A DNA stretch of 64,000 bases. It comes from Bog-473 sp963750075 (lineage in GTDB: Bacteria; Actinomycetota; Acidimicrobiia; Acidimicrobiales; RAAP-2). The notes beneath the pieces are model-generated. The model was given only the letters and a program-made list of their open reading frames with translations, was not told the origin of the DNA and searched no databases. Within the stretch, counting starts at the first letter, position 1, and every line of letters starts with the position of its first letter. Below, piece by piece: positions 43,922 through 53,356 of the stretch. The position numbers were made by a program, and so were the translations under genes. The stretch lies in assembly GCA_963750075.1 (NCBI GenBank), contig CAVVPG010000001.1:248001-312000 (forward strand). The letters run 5' to 3'.

Positions 43922-45550
43922 ATGACGGACTGGAACTACGCAGACGTGTGGGAGCTCGTGGCCGGCTGCCGACCCGAGGCGGCCGCCATCACCCAGGGCG
44001 GGCGCGAGCTGACGTGGGACGACTTCGACCACGGGGCCGACGGCGTGGCGCAGTTCCTGCTCGACCTCGGCGTCGCCCGGCAGGACAAGGTGGCGGTCTA
44101 CCTGTACAACTCGCCGGAGTACATCCAGGCGACGTACGCCGCCATGAAGGTCGGCCTGGTGCCGGTCAACACCAACTACCGCTACGGCGACGACGAGCTC
44201 AGCTACCTCTGGGAGAACGCGGACGCGGTGGCGGTCGTGTTCCACGGGTCGTTCACGGACCGGATCGAGCGGATCCTCGACCGGGTGCCCGGCGTCAAGG
44301 GGTGGCTGTGGGTCGACGACGGCTCGGGCCCGTGCCCGGACTGGGCCACGCCGTACGAGGACGCCCTGAAGTTGGCGGTCGGGCGGACGCGTGCTCCGTG
44401 GGGACGGAGCGGTGACGACCTCTACATGCTCTACACCGGCGGCACGACCGGGATGCCCAAGGGCGTGATGTGGCGCCAGGACGACCTCTTCGCGCGGCTC
44501 ATCGACGGCGGCGTGCGCCACTACGACGTCAACGGCGGGCTCGAGGGCGTGCGGGCCGCGCTGGAGTCGAACCCCACCGGCGGGGTGACGCTCATGCCGG
44601 CCTGCCCGTTGATGCACGGCACGGGCGCCTTCACCGCCAACACCGTCCTGGCCGAGGGCGGGCGGGTGTGCCTGCTCGAGAGCCGCAAGTACGACCCCGT
44701 CGAGATGCTCGACACCATCCAGAGGGAAAAGGTGAACGGCCTCGTGATCGTGGGCGACCCCTTCTCCCGGCCGCTGCTCGCCGTGCTCGACGACGATCCA
44801 GGGAAATGGGACCTGAGCTCGCTCATGATGATCATCTCCTCGGGCGCGATGTGGAGCGAGCCCGTCAAGGAGCGCCTGCTCGGCCACCACGGCTCGATGC
44901 TGCTCGTCGATGCCTTCAGCTCGTCGGAAGCCCTGGGCATGGGCGTGTCCGTCTCGGGCGGCGGTGCCGCGGCCAAGACGGCGTCGTTCACGCTCGGCCC
45001 CGACGTCAAGGTGCTGAGCGAGGACGGCTGGCCGGTGGAGCCCGGGTCCGACGAGGTGGGGGTGCTCGCGCTGGCGGGGCGCAATCCCCTCGGGTACTAC
45101 AAGGACGAGGAGAAGTCGGAGCGCACCTTCAAGGTGATCGACGGCATGCGCTACTCCATCCCGGGCGACTACGCCCAAGTGGACGCCGACGGCACCATCC
45201 ACCTGCTGGGCCGGGGGTCGGTGTGCATCAATTCAGGCGGCGAGAAGATCTTCCCCGAGGAGGTGGAGGAGGCGCTCAAGACGCACGACGCCGTGCACGA
45301 CGCCGTCGTCGTCGGCATCCCGCACCCCACCTTCGGCGAGCAGATCGTGGCCGTCGTCGAGCCGGTCGAGGGCACCGCGGTGCCGAGCGAGGCGGAGCTG
45401 ATCGGGCACGTGAAGGAGCGCCTGGCGCACTACAAGGCGCCCCGTCGCGTGCGGTGCGTGGCCACGATCGGCCGGGCGCCCAACGGCAAGGTCGACTACA
45501 AGCGTCACCGGGCCGAGTCGGCGGAGGAGCTGGGGGCGCTCGCCGACTGA
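43922..45550 (+). CDS. Acyl-CoA synthetase (FadD-type AMP ligase)
   Basis: Activates a carboxylic acid to acyl-AMP and then the CoA thioester. In the 542 residues: P-loop-like YTGGTTGMPKGVMWRQDD, the A5 motif region DAFSSSEALGMG, the hinge GRGSVCINSGGEKIFPEEVE and the C-terminal Lys in GRAPNGKVDYKRH. It is close to the FadD19 subfamily in order and motifs but lacks the KstR-like site seen upstream of the 48.9-kb ligase. ATG 43922. Confidence 0.92.
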   Translation: MTDWNYADVWELVAGCRPEAAAITQGGRELTWDDFDHGADGVAQFLLDLGVARQDKVAVYLYNSPEYIQATYAAMKVGLVPVNTNYRYGDDELSYLWENADAVAVVFHGSFTDRIERILDRVPGVKGWLWVDDGSGPCPDWATPYEDALKLAVGRTRAPWGRSGDDLYMLYTGGTTGMPKGVMWRQDDLFARLIDGGVRHYDVNGGLEGVRAALESNPTGGVTLMPACPLMHGTGAFTANTVLAEGGRVCLLESRKYDPVEMLDTIQREKVNGLVIVGDPFSRPLLAVLDDDPGKWDLSSLMMIISSGAMWSEPVKERLLGHHGSMLLVDAFSSSEALGMGVSVSGGGAAAKTASFTLGPDVKVLSEDGWPVEPGSDEVGVLALAGRNPLGYYKDEEKSERTFKVIDGMRYSIPGDYAQVDADGTIHLLGRGSVCINSGGEKIFPEEVEEALKTHDAVHDAVVVGIPHPTFGEQIVAVVEPVEGTAVPSEAELIGHVKERLAHYKAPRRVRCVATIGRAPNGKVDYKRHRAESAEELGALAD

Positions 45551-45554
45551 GCCG

Positions 45555-46184
45555 ATGTTCATCGCCCCGGTCGACGCCACCCTCGGCGAGAAGGAGTGGC
45601 GCCCCTTCCTCGAGGCCCATCCCTTCGGGCACCTCGTGGCCCCGGGCGGCCCGCGGCGCGACGTGCCGGTGGTGGTGCCCACGCAGTTCGTGCTCGCGGG
45701 CGACACGGTCTGGCTGCATCTCGTGCGGGCCAACCCCGTGTTCGACGCGCTGAGTGAGAACCGGCGGGTGCTGCTCAGCGTGGCCGACGACTGGGCCTTC
45801 ATCCCCTCGTCGTGGAAGGCGGTGGGTGGCGAGGACCCGGCACTCGGGATCCCGACGACCTACTACGGCGCCGTGCAGCTCGTCGGCACCGCGACGGTGC
45901 ACGACGAGCGGACGTCACCCGGGAGCGTGGCCGCCATCCTGCGCCGCCAGCTGGCGGCCTTCCAGCCCGACGTCGAGGTGGCGGACCCCGGCGAGGCGCA
46001 CGGTGCCAAGCTGTTCGGGATCCTCGGGATAGAGATCCGGATCGACGGCGTGACGGCGAAGTTCAAGTACGGCGGCAACGTCGACGACGCGCACCGGCGT
46101 GCGGTGGCGGATCGCCTGGTGCGCCGGGGCGGTCCGGGGGACGACGCGGCGGCAGGCCACGTGGTGCGGCGGCTGGAGAGCTGA
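45555..46184 (+). CDS. FMN-binding PaiB-like protein (split-barrel fold)
   Basis: The 209-residue protein resembles the PaiB family of FMN-binding split-barrel proteins. Motifs are LEAHPFGHLVAPGG at the start, WLHLVRANPVFDALSENRR and WKAVGGEDPALGIPTTYYGA, followed by helices ending KLFGILGIEIRID. PaiB of Bacillus is described as a transcriptional regulator; whether this copy binds DNA is unclear. It begins 4 bp after the ligase stop and is likely co-transcribed. Confidence 0.82.
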   Translation: MFIAPVDATLGEKEWRPFLEAHPFGHLVAPGGPRRDVPVVVPTQFVLAGDTVWLHLVRANPVFDALSENRRVLLSVADDWAFIPSSWKAVGGEDPALGIPTTYYGAVQLVGTATVHDERTSPGSVAAILRRQLAAFQPDVEVADPGEAHGAKLFGILGIEIRIDGVTAKFKYGGNVDDAHRRAVADRLVRRGGPGDDAAAGHVVRRLES

Positions 46185-46215
46185 GGCGGGACTGCTCGGT
46201 GAGGCCGGCGGCGCT

Positions 46216-46665
46216 CTACTCGACGGCGGCGGCCAGGTTGGCCAGCGTCGCCGCCATCTCCTGCTCGGCGTGAGCCGCGCTGTGGTCGCCCATGACCCGC
46301 GCCACGAAGGTGAACCAGGAGTTGCGGCGATCCTCCCATGACTCCGTGACTCGGCAACCCGATTCCGTGTCCTCGAACTCGTAACGCCAGTTGGCGACTT
46401 GGAGGGGGCCCGAGGTCACGGCGAACTCGAAGGCCTTGCCCGGCTCGAAGTCCACGATGGTGACCGTGGTGGACCAGCGCCGCACCCCGTTCTTGTTGTT
46501 CCCCTTGAACACGGCGCCGAGCGCCGGCCCGTTGGCGCCCTTGACCCACTTGCCACCGGCGTTCTCGGGCGACCACTCCCCCATCCGCGGCAGGTCCGAG
46601 ACGAGCGCCCACACCTTCTCGGTGGGAGCGGCAATGTCGAGCGTCGCAGCGGTGTGGTAGGCCAT
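46216..46665 (-). CDS. SRPBCC (START/Bet v1-like) family protein
   Basis: A 149-residue helix-grip protein for hydrophobic ligands. It starts AYHTAATLDIAAPTEKVWAL, followed by VSDLPRMGEWSPE, and has a buried-pocket strand WRYEFEDTESGCRVTESWED and a long C-terminal helix SAAHAEQEMAATLANLAAAVE. This is the polyketide-cyclase/dehydrase type. ATG 46665 was chosen over an upstream frame start because the fold starts there. Convergent with the PaiB-like gene. Confidence 0.88.
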   Translation of the reverse strand: MAYHTAATLDIAAPTEKVWALVSDLPRMGEWSPENAGGKWVKGANGPALGAVFKGNNKNGVRRWSTTVTIVDFEPGKAFEFAVTSGPLQVANWRYEFEDTESGCRVTESWEDRRNSWFTFVARVMGDHSAAHAEQEMAATLANLAAAVE

Positions 46666-46793
46666 GGGGAAACGATAGGTGGGGCCCGGTGCTCGTTCCA
46701 CCCGCTGAGGGCGATCCGTTTGTTACCTCGGCTACCAGGGCACGTCTAGTTACACGAGCGAAATGGCCCCATTTGGCGTCAGAGGAGGAACCA

Positions 46794-48755
46794 ATGCGTT
46801 CAATCGCCCGGTCTGTCGTGCTTGCTGTTGTCCTGGCGGTCGGAGGATCAATCGCAGGTCTCGGAGCCGCTCAAGCCGGTGCCGGGGTCCCGGTCCCGCC
46901 GGTGCCGGTCACACCTTCCACGTGGACCCTGGGGAGCGTGCCCTCCCCCACCGCCACGAATGACGTGCAGCTCGCCTCGGTGACATGCGCAACCAGTGCC
47001 TTCTGCGTCGCGGTGGGCAACCAGTCCGCCGGCAGTGACAGCAACACGCTGATTGAGCAATGGGACGGCACGAAATGGTCGATCGTGACCAGCCCCAACC
47101 CGACAGGAGCAGGCCAGAGCCAGCTCTACGGGGTTTCGTGCGCCGGCCCCTCGTTCTGCGTCGCCGTCGGCGTCAGCGGCCCTGGCAGCACATTCGTCAA
47201 CCCGCTGGTCGAGCAGTGGAACGGCACCACATGGACACTCGTCAACGCCGTGAACCCGTCGGGCTCCACGGCGACGCAGCTGTCCGCCGTCTCGTGCCTC
47301 TCATCGACGTGGTGCTCGAGCGTCGGCTACACCGAGGATGCGTTGCACAACAGGCACGTACTGACCGAGGCGTGGAACGGCATGGCGTGGTCGGTCGTCA
47401 CCGCGCCCGAGCCAACCGGCGCAACGGCGTCCCAGTTCAACTCCCTGTGGTGCGCCTCCTCGTCGTGGTGCATGGCCGTGGGCGACTACACGAACGCGAG
47501 CAGCAACACCCTCTCGCTCGGCGAGGTCTGGAACGGAACCGCCTGGTCGGTCGTCGTGACCCCCAATCCGGGAGCGGGAACCAGCGGTGAGCTCAACGGG
47601 GTCTCGTGCGCAGGAGCCGGCTTCTGCGCCGCCGTGGGTCAGTGGTACAACGGCACGTTCTTCCAAGCCCAGTTGGCAACCTGGAACGGGACGGCGTGGA
47701 CGAACGCGACCGCTCCCGAGGCCGACCCGTCCAACTACAACTACCTCGTCAGCGTGTCCTGCATCAGCGCGACCTCGTGTGGCGCCGTGGGATCCGTCGG
47801 CGACGTCACCGCCGTGCCGGTCGCGCTGACGTGGAACGGCTCGTCGTGGTCGATCGTCACCGCACCCAGCCCACAGGGCTCGACCTCGGCTGGCGCGTCC
47901 GCCATCACGTGCCTCACAAACTGGGCCTGCGTCGCGGTCGGGAGCGCTGACCCCACCGTCTCACAGCCCTATGTCATGACGGCGCCGATCGCGCGGTCGG
48001 GGTACCGCTTCGTCGCCACCGACGGTGGGGTCTTCGCCTATGGGACCGGTGCGCCCTTCATCGGATCGCTCGGGGGCACCCCACTCAACGCGCCGGTCGT
48101 GGGCATGGCCGTGATGCCGGCGGGCGACGGGTACTACCTGGTGGCGTCGGACGGCGGCGTGTTCGCCTACGGCTCGGCCAAGTTCTACGGCTCACACGGC
48201 GGGCAGCCGCTCAACAAGCCCATCGTCGGGATGGCCGTCACCGCCGACGGCGCCGGGTATTGGCTGGTGGCCTCGGACGGCGGCATCTTCTCCTACGGGG
48301 ACGCGCAGTTCTACGGCTCCACGGGCTCGCTCACGCTGAACAAGCCGGTCGTGGGCATGACCGTCACCCCCGACGGAAAGGGCTACTGGTTCGTCGCCTC
48401 CGACGGAGGGATCTTCAGCTACGGCGACGCCGTCTTCCAGGGGTCGACGGGCAGCATCGTGCTCAACAAGCCGGTGGTGGGCATGGCCGCCACGACGTCG
48501 GGCGGCTACTACCTCGTCGCGACGGACGGTGGCGTGTTCGCCTTCCCGACGAAGGGGGGGCCGCCCTTCCTGGGCTCGACCGGCTCCATGGTGCTCAACA
48601 AGCCGATCGTCGGGATGACCGCGGTCGCCGGCGGCTACTACCTGAGTGGGTCCGACGGTGGGGTGTTCACCTTCCCGACCAGCGGGGGGCCGACGTTCTA
48701 CGGCTCGACCGGCTCCATCGTGCTCAACAAGCCCATCGTGGGGATCGCCGGATAG
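46794..48755 (+). CDS. Secreted two-part repeat protein: seven SC(x)nFCxAVG repeats plus six GYWLVASDGG repeats
   Basis: The 653-residue protein has a signal peptide (RSIARSVVLAVVLAVGGSIA, cut near AQA|GA). Residues about 50-400 hold seven units of about 50 residues, each with a Cys pair as in LASVTCATSAFCVAVGNQ and a W(D/N)GTxWS strand, probably a disulfide-stabilised propeller. From residue 403 six units of the GYYLVASDGGVFAYGSAKFY type run to the C-terminus. A strong AGAGGAGG site precedes ATG 46794. No catalytic motif was seen; likely a surface or binding protein. Confidence 0.85.
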   Translation: MRSIARSVVLAVVLAVGGSIAGLGAAQAGAGVPVPPVPVTPSTWTLGSVPSPTATNDVQLASVTCATSAFCVAVGNQSAGSDSNTLIEQWDGTKWSIVTSPNPTGAGQSQLYGVSCAGPSFCVAVGVSGPGSTFVNPLVEQWNGTTWTLVNAVNPSGSTATQLSAVSCLSSTWCSSVGYTEDALHNRHVLTEAWNGMAWSVVTAPEPTGATASQFNSLWCASSSWCMAVGDYTNASSNTLSLGEVWNGTAWSVVVTPNPGAGTSGELNGVSCAGAGFCAAVGQWYNGTFFQAQLATWNGTAWTNATAPEADPSNYNYLVSVSCISATSCGAVGSVGDVTAVPVALTWNGSSWSIVTAPSPQGSTSAGASAITCLTNWACVAVGSADPTVSQPYVMTAPIARSGYRFVATDGGVFAYGTGAPFIGSLGGTPLNAPVVGMAVMPAGDGYYLVASDGGVFAYGSAKFYGSHGGQPLNKPIVGMAVTADGAGYWLVASDGGIFSYGDAQFYGSTGSLTLNKPVVGMTVTPDGKGYWFVASDGGIFSYGDAVFQGSTGSIVLNKPVVGMAATTSGGYYLVATDGGVFAFPTKGGPPFLGSTGSMVLNKPIVGMTAVAGGYYLSGSDGGVFTFPTSGGPTFYGSTGSIVLNKPIVGIAG

Positions 48756-48862
48756 AGGGCGGCGGGACCAGGGCCGGCCGCCGGAACGGGCCGGGCGCAG
48801 CCGGGGCGGCGGGCTACCCGGACCGCCCGCGCCGCCGCTTGCCTCTCGCTTGCCCGCAGAAC

Positions 48863-48876
48863 GAGAACGTGTTCTA
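48863..48876. promoter_or_regulatory. KstR-like operator upstream of the FadD19-like gene
   Basis: GAGAACGTGTTCTA matches the KstR consensus TnnAACnnGTTnnA at every fixed position except the first (G for T). It ends 11 bases before the ATG, so the promoter and operator probably overlap and the transcript may be nearly leaderless. Confidence 0.65.
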
Positions 48877-48887
48877 ACCTGACCGCG

Positions 48888-50540
48888 ATGGAGTTCAACC
48901 TGGCCGACCTGTTCGAGGCCGCCGTCGACGCCTACCCGGAGCGGGAGTACCTCGTCGCCGACGGCAAGCGCAGGACCTACGCCGAGATGGAGGCGCGAGC
49001 CAACAAGCTGGCCCACCACCTGGCGGCGCAGGGGATCGGGCCGGGCGACCACGTCGGGATCTACGCCTACAACTCGGTCGAGTGGGTCGAGACGGCCTGG
49101 GCCGTCTTCAAGCTGCGGGCGATCTGGATCAACATCAACTACCGCTACGTCAAGGACGAGCTCCGGTACCTGCTGACCAACGCCGACCTCAAGGCGCTGG
49201 TGCACCAGCGTGAGTTCTCGCCGCTCGTCACCGCCTTGCTGCCCGAGCTGCCGGAGCTGCGGCACGTGATCGTGATCGAGGACGGCAGCGACGTCGAGCC
49301 GACGCCGGGCGCGGTGGGCTACGAGGAGGCGCTGGGGGGCCATTCGGAGGATCGCGACTTCGGCCCCCGCACAGGAGACGACCTCTACATCCTCTACACC
49401 GGCGGGACGACCGGCATGCCCAAGGGCGTGGTGTGGCGGCACGAGGACGTCTTCTACGCGCTGGGCGGCGGGACCGATCCCGTGACCAACCAGAGGATCA
49501 CGGACCCGGCGGCCATGGTGGCCAAGGGCGCCGGCGGGGGGATGGTGCACCTGCCCGTGGCGCCGCTCATGCACGGGGCCACCCAGTGGTGCGTCATGGG
49601 CCAGAGCTTCGTCGGCTCCAAGATCGTGCTGATGGCCAAGTTCGACCCCCACCACGTCTGGCGGCTCGTCGGCGAGGAGCGGGTCAACTCGGTGATGATC
49701 ACGGGGGACGCGATGGGCAAGCCGCTCATCGAGTCGCTGGCCGTTGCGGGGACGGATCACGACCTGTCCTCCCTCCTGGCCGTCGTGTCGTCGGCCGCCT
49801 TGTTCTCGGCACCCGTGAAGGACCAGTTCTTCGTCCACCTGCCCAACCTCGTGATCACCGACGCCATCGGCTCCTCCGAGGGCGGCAACAACGGCATGAC
49901 GGTCGTGACCGCGGGCAACACGGCCATGAAGAGCGGTCCGACGGTGCACCTGCTCGGCGAGACGGTGGTGTTCGACGAGGACCTCGAGTTGGTGGAGCCG
50001 GGCTCGGGCGTCATCGGCAAGATCGCCCGGACGGGCGACATCCCGCTCGGGTACTACAACGACGCCAAGAAGACGGCCGAGGTGTTCATCGAGGTGGGGG
50101 GCCGGCGGTACGTGATGCCCGGCGACTACGCCACGGTCGAGGAGGACGGGTCGATCACCCTGCTCGGCCGGGGGTCGATCGTCATCAACTCGGGCGGCGA
50201 GAAGATCTTCCCCGAGGAGGTCGAGTCCTCCGTCCGCTCCCATCCAGACGTCATGGACGCCATCGTGTGCGGCGCACCCGACGAGCGCTGGGGCCAGACG
50301 GTCGCCGCCATCGTGCAACCCCGGGTCGGTCACGAGGCGCCGAGCCTCGAGTCCCTGCAGGAGCACTGCCGCCAGTCGATCGCCGGCTACAAGCTGCCCC
50401 GCCGCCTCTACGTCGTGGACGCCGTCGAGCGCTCGCCATCCGGGAAGCCCGACTACACGTGGGCTGCCGCCATCGTGAACGCGGGGCGCGGGGTCGAAGC
50501 GGGGGCCCCGTCGGGGAGCGGTCCGGATCCGGGAGCCTGA
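48888..50540 (+). CDS. fadD19: FadD19-like steroid side-chain acyl-CoA ligase
   Basis: An acyl-CoA synthetase of 550 residues. It begins EFNLADLFEAAVDAYPEREY and includes YLLTNADLKALVHQREF, ILYTGGTTGMPKGVVWRHED, VITDAIGSSEGGNNG and GRGSIVINSGGEKIFPEEVE, patterns close to FadD19 of mycobacteria and rhodococci, which activates C24-C26 steroid side-chain acids. The terminal SGKPDYTWA provides the adenylation Lys. A KstR-like operator lies directly upstream, in agreement with steroid catabolism. Assignment to FadD19 rather than another FadD is by memory of motifs. Confidence 0.82.
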   Translation: MEFNLADLFEAAVDAYPEREYLVADGKRRTYAEMEARANKLAHHLAAQGIGPGDHVGIYAYNSVEWVETAWAVFKLRAIWININYRYVKDELRYLLTNADLKALVHQREFSPLVTALLPELPELRHVIVIEDGSDVEPTPGAVGYEEALGGHSEDRDFGPRTGDDLYILYTGGTTGMPKGVVWRHEDVFYALGGGTDPVTNQRITDPAAMVAKGAGGGMVHLPVAPLMHGATQWCVMGQSFVGSKIVLMAKFDPHHVWRLVGEERVNSVMITGDAMGKPLIESLAVAGTDHDLSSLLAVVSSAALFSAPVKDQFFVHLPNLVITDAIGSSEGGNNGMTVVTAGNTAMKSGPTVHLLGETVVFDEDLELVEPGSGVIGKIARTGDIPLGYYNDAKKTAEVFIEVGGRRYVMPGDYATVEEDGSITLLGRGSIVINSGGEKIFPEEVESSVRSHPDVMDAIVCGAPDERWGQTVAAIVQPRVGHEAPSLESLQEHCRQSIAGYKLPRRLYVVDAVERSPSGKPDYTWAAAIVNAGRGVEAGAPSGSGPDPGA

Positions 50541-50611
50541 CCGGAAGGTCGACGGGCGTCGACGCAACGCACTACGGTGCGTCGATCACCTCCCGCACCG
50601 GTACACCACGC

Positions 50612-52825
50612 TTGGCGTCACGCGCGACCACGGTCGGGCGCTGCGCCCGACGGACGGCGGTCACCGCCCTCTGGGCGATCGCGGTGAGCAGCCTGTTCCT
50701 GTTCACCACAGGCGCCGCGCTCTCGCTGGGGGAAGTCACGGCCTCGGCCGCCGGCATCGCCCACGTCGACGCCACGACCTCGTGGACCGTGTACCACGGC
50801 AACCCGCTCGGGACCGGTGTCGACCCGTCCGGGGTCACGTTCTCGCCGCCCAATCTCGCCTGGCACTCGCCGGTGCTCGACGGGCAGGTCTACGGGGAAC
50901 CGTTGGAGGCGACCGGCCGCGTCTTCGTGGCCACGGAGAACGACACGATTTACGCGCTGGCCGCCGACAGCGGCGCCGTCCTGTGGTCCGCCCACATCGG
51001 AACCCCGGTGCCGTCGGGCGACCTGCCGTGTGGCAACATCGGCCCGACCGTCGGCATCACCGGCACCCCCGTCGTCGACGTGGCCCGCGGGGAGATCTTC
51101 GCGGTGGCCGACGTGCTGAGCGGGGGTGCACCCGCTCACGTCCTCGTGGGCCTGAGCCTCTACAACGGCACCGTCATGCTGGGACAGGTGGCGGTGGACC
51201 CCCCGGGGCAACCCACCGCGGCGATCCTGCAACGCACCGGGTTGAACCTGAGCGACGGCCACGTGATCTTCGGCTACGGCGGCAACGACGGCGACTGCTC
51301 GACCTACAGCGGCTGGGTCGTGTCGGTACCAGAGGGCGGGGGGACGCCCGGCTACTACCAGGCGGTGCCGGTCGGCAACGACGGGGCGGTGTGGATGGGC
51401 GGCGCGGCGCCCGAGGTCGACGGGGCGGGCAACATCTGGCTGGCCACGGGCAACGGCTCGTCGTCGAACCCCTACGACAACAGCGACTCGGTCCTGGAGC
51501 TGTCGCCGGGCCTGGCCCGCACCCAGCTCTTCGCCCCGACGACGTGGCCGTACGACAACTCGCACGACCAGGACCTCGGATCGAGCTCGCCGGCGCTGCT
51601 CTCGAACGGGACGATCCTCCAGGTCGGCAAGTCGTCCACCGCCTACCTGCTGAACCAGGCCGATCTCGGCGGGATCTACGCCGCGCCACAGATCTCCGCC
51701 TGCGGCAGCGACTCCGACGGCGGGGACGCGATCGCGGGGACCGTCGTGTTCGTCCCTTGCGGCAACGGGGTGCAGGCCATTCAGACCAGCCCGCTCGGCG
51801 CGCTGTGGCAGACCTCCTCGGGGGCGCACGGCCCCCCGATCACGGCCGGCGGGCTCGTCTGGTCGATCGGCGGGTCCTCGCTCTACGGGCTCGACCCGGC
51901 GACCGGGACGAACGTGCAGCAGGTCTCGGTGGGCAGTCAGGCCAACGACTTCCCGACCCCCTCGGTGGGCGACGGTCTGCTCCTCGCCCCCTCGACCGAC
52001 CAGGTGGTCGCGTTCTCCGGCTCCGCCGGTCTTCCCGGCCCGCCGTCACCCCCGCCCCCCGCCCCGCCCAACTCGTCGTACTGGCTCGTGGCCTCCGACG
52101 GCGGCATTTTCACGTTCGGCAACGCCGGCTTCTACGGGTCGACCGGCAGCATCCGGCTGAACAGGCCCATCGTGGGGATGGCGCCCACGTCGTCGAAGAA
52201 CGGCTACTGGCTGGTCGCCTCCGACGGCGGGATCTTCACCTACGGCGGTGCCGGCTTCTACGGATCGCAGGGGGGCAAGCCGCTGAACGCGCCCATCGTC
52301 GGCATGGCCGCCACGCCGGACGGGGGCGGCTACTGGCTGGTGGCTTCGGACGGCGGCATCTTCAGCTTCGGCGACGCGAAGTTCTACGGGTCCATGGGCG
52401 GCAAGCGACTCAACAAGCCGATCGTGGGGATGGCCCGCGCCTCGAGCGGGCTCGGCTACTGGCTGGTCGCCTCCGACGGCGGCATCTTCAGCTTCGGATC
52501 CGCCGCCTTCCACGGGTCCATGGGCGGCAAGCGACTGAACAAGCCGATCGTGGGAATGGCCTCCACCTCCGACGGGCTCGGCTACTGGATGGTCGCGTCC
52601 GACGGCGGGATCTTCGACTTCGGTGACGCCGGCTTCTACGGCTCTGCCGGCGGCACCCCGCTCAACTGGCCGGCCGTCGGCATGGCGGCGACACCGGACG
52701 GCCAGGGCTACTGGATCGGCGCGGCCGACGGTGGCATCTTCAACTACGGGGACGCCAACTTCTACGGTTCCGAGGGCGGCCTCGCGCTCAACAAACCCGT
52801 GGTGGGAGTGGCGTCGGCCAGTTGA
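50612..52825 (+). CDS. Secreted PQQ-type beta-propeller protein with six C-terminal GYWLVASDGG repeats
   Basis: The N-terminal part has a signal peptide (RRTAVTALWAIAVSSLFLF, region ending TASAAG) and then an about 420-residue domain with PQQ/WD-like blades: RVFVATENDTIYALAADSGA, VLWSAHIG and GNIWLATGNGSSSNPYD, resembling alcohol-dehydrogenase-like propellers without an evident cofactor Cys pair. From about residue 489, six repeats such as GYWLVASDGGIFSFGDAKFY complete the chain. No ATG or GTG fits; TTG 50612 is the only credible in-frame start after the upstream gene, so the start is uncertain. Confidence 0.75.
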   Translation: MASRATTVGRCARRTAVTALWAIAVSSLFLFTTGAALSLGEVTASAAGIAHVDATTSWTVYHGNPLGTGVDPSGVTFSPPNLAWHSPVLDGQVYGEPLEATGRVFVATENDTIYALAADSGAVLWSAHIGTPVPSGDLPCGNIGPTVGITGTPVVDVARGEIFAVADVLSGGAPAHVLVGLSLYNGTVMLGQVAVDPPGQPTAAILQRTGLNLSDGHVIFGYGGNDGDCSTYSGWVVSVPEGGGTPGYYQAVPVGNDGAVWMGGAAPEVDGAGNIWLATGNGSSSNPYDNSDSVLELSPGLARTQLFAPTTWPYDNSHDQDLGSSSPALLSNGTILQVGKSSTAYLLNQADLGGIYAAPQISACGSDSDGGDAIAGTVVFVPCGNGVQAIQTSPLGALWQTSSGAHGPPITAGGLVWSIGGSSLYGLDPATGTNVQQVSVGSQANDFPTPSVGDGLLLAPSTDQVVAFSGSAGLPGPPSPPPPAPPNSSYWLVASDGGIFTFGNAGFYGSTGSIRLNRPIVGMAPTSSKNGYWLVASDGGIFTYGGAGFYGSQGGKPLNAPIVGMAATPDGGGYWLVASDGGIFSFGDAKFYGSMGGKRLNKPIVGMARASSGLGYWLVASDGGIFSFGSAAFHGSMGGKRLNKPIVGMASTSDGLGYWMVASDGGIFDFGDAGFYGSAGGTPLNWPAVGMAATPDGQGYWIGAADGGIFNYGDANFYGSEGGLALNKPVVGVASAS

Positions 52826-52892
52826 GGCGGCGGCGACTGCGGCTGCGGCGGCGGTTGCGGCTGCGGTGCGCCGGGTGACGTGCCGCCTGCGC

Positions 52893-53288
52893 TCACAACG
52901 CGATGACGCCGGCCGGCGTCGGGGCAAAGCCGCAGGCATCGAGGTAGAACCCGCGCAGGTCTTCTTCGAAGTCGACGTGGATCCACTCGCAGCCGGCGGC
53001 GCGCGCCTCCCGCGACGCGACGTCCAAGAGGCCGCGGCCGATCCCCTGGTGACGGGCGGCGGCGTCGACGAGGGTGTCGAGCACGAAGGCATGCACGCCG
53101 CCGTCCCAGGCCACGTTGACGAAGCCGACCAGGCGCTCCCGGTCGTAGGCGCACACCCAGCCCAGGCTGTGCTGCTCGACCTGCCGGCGCCAGCCGATGG
53201 GCACGACGGCGTGCCCGAAACCCTCGGCATGCAACGCGTTGACGTCCTCGTCGGCGAACGCACCCCGCCATCGGTAGGCCACATCCAT
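52893..53288 (-). CDS. GNAT family N-acetyltransferase
   Basis: A 131-residue acetyltransferase. The acetyl-CoA loop is in ARHQGIGRGLLDVASREARA (the Q/R-x-x-G-x-G/A pattern) and the C-terminal strand-helix is LRGFYLDACGFAPT. The substrate is not known. ATG 53288 starts at MDVAYRWRGAF; an upstream GTG frame adds low-complexity residues. Confidence 0.85.
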   Translation of the reverse strand: MDVAYRWRGAFADEDVNALHAEGFGHAVVPIGWRRQVEQHSLGWVCAYDRERLVGFVNVAWDGGVHAFVLDTLVDAAARHQGIGRGLLDVASREARAAGCEWIHVDFEEDLRGFYLDACGFAPTPAGVIAL

Positions 53289-53356
53289 GGGAGGACAACC
53301 TAGGTCCGCAGGGCGCGGTGCCGGACCGGGCACGTGCCGCACGCGATGATGCACCG

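Noticed and set aside
49433..50611. N-terminal extension of the propeller protein inside the fadD19-like gene
   Set aside because: This part of the long frame is an Arg-rich shadow of fadD19; a signal peptide appears only after about 50612.
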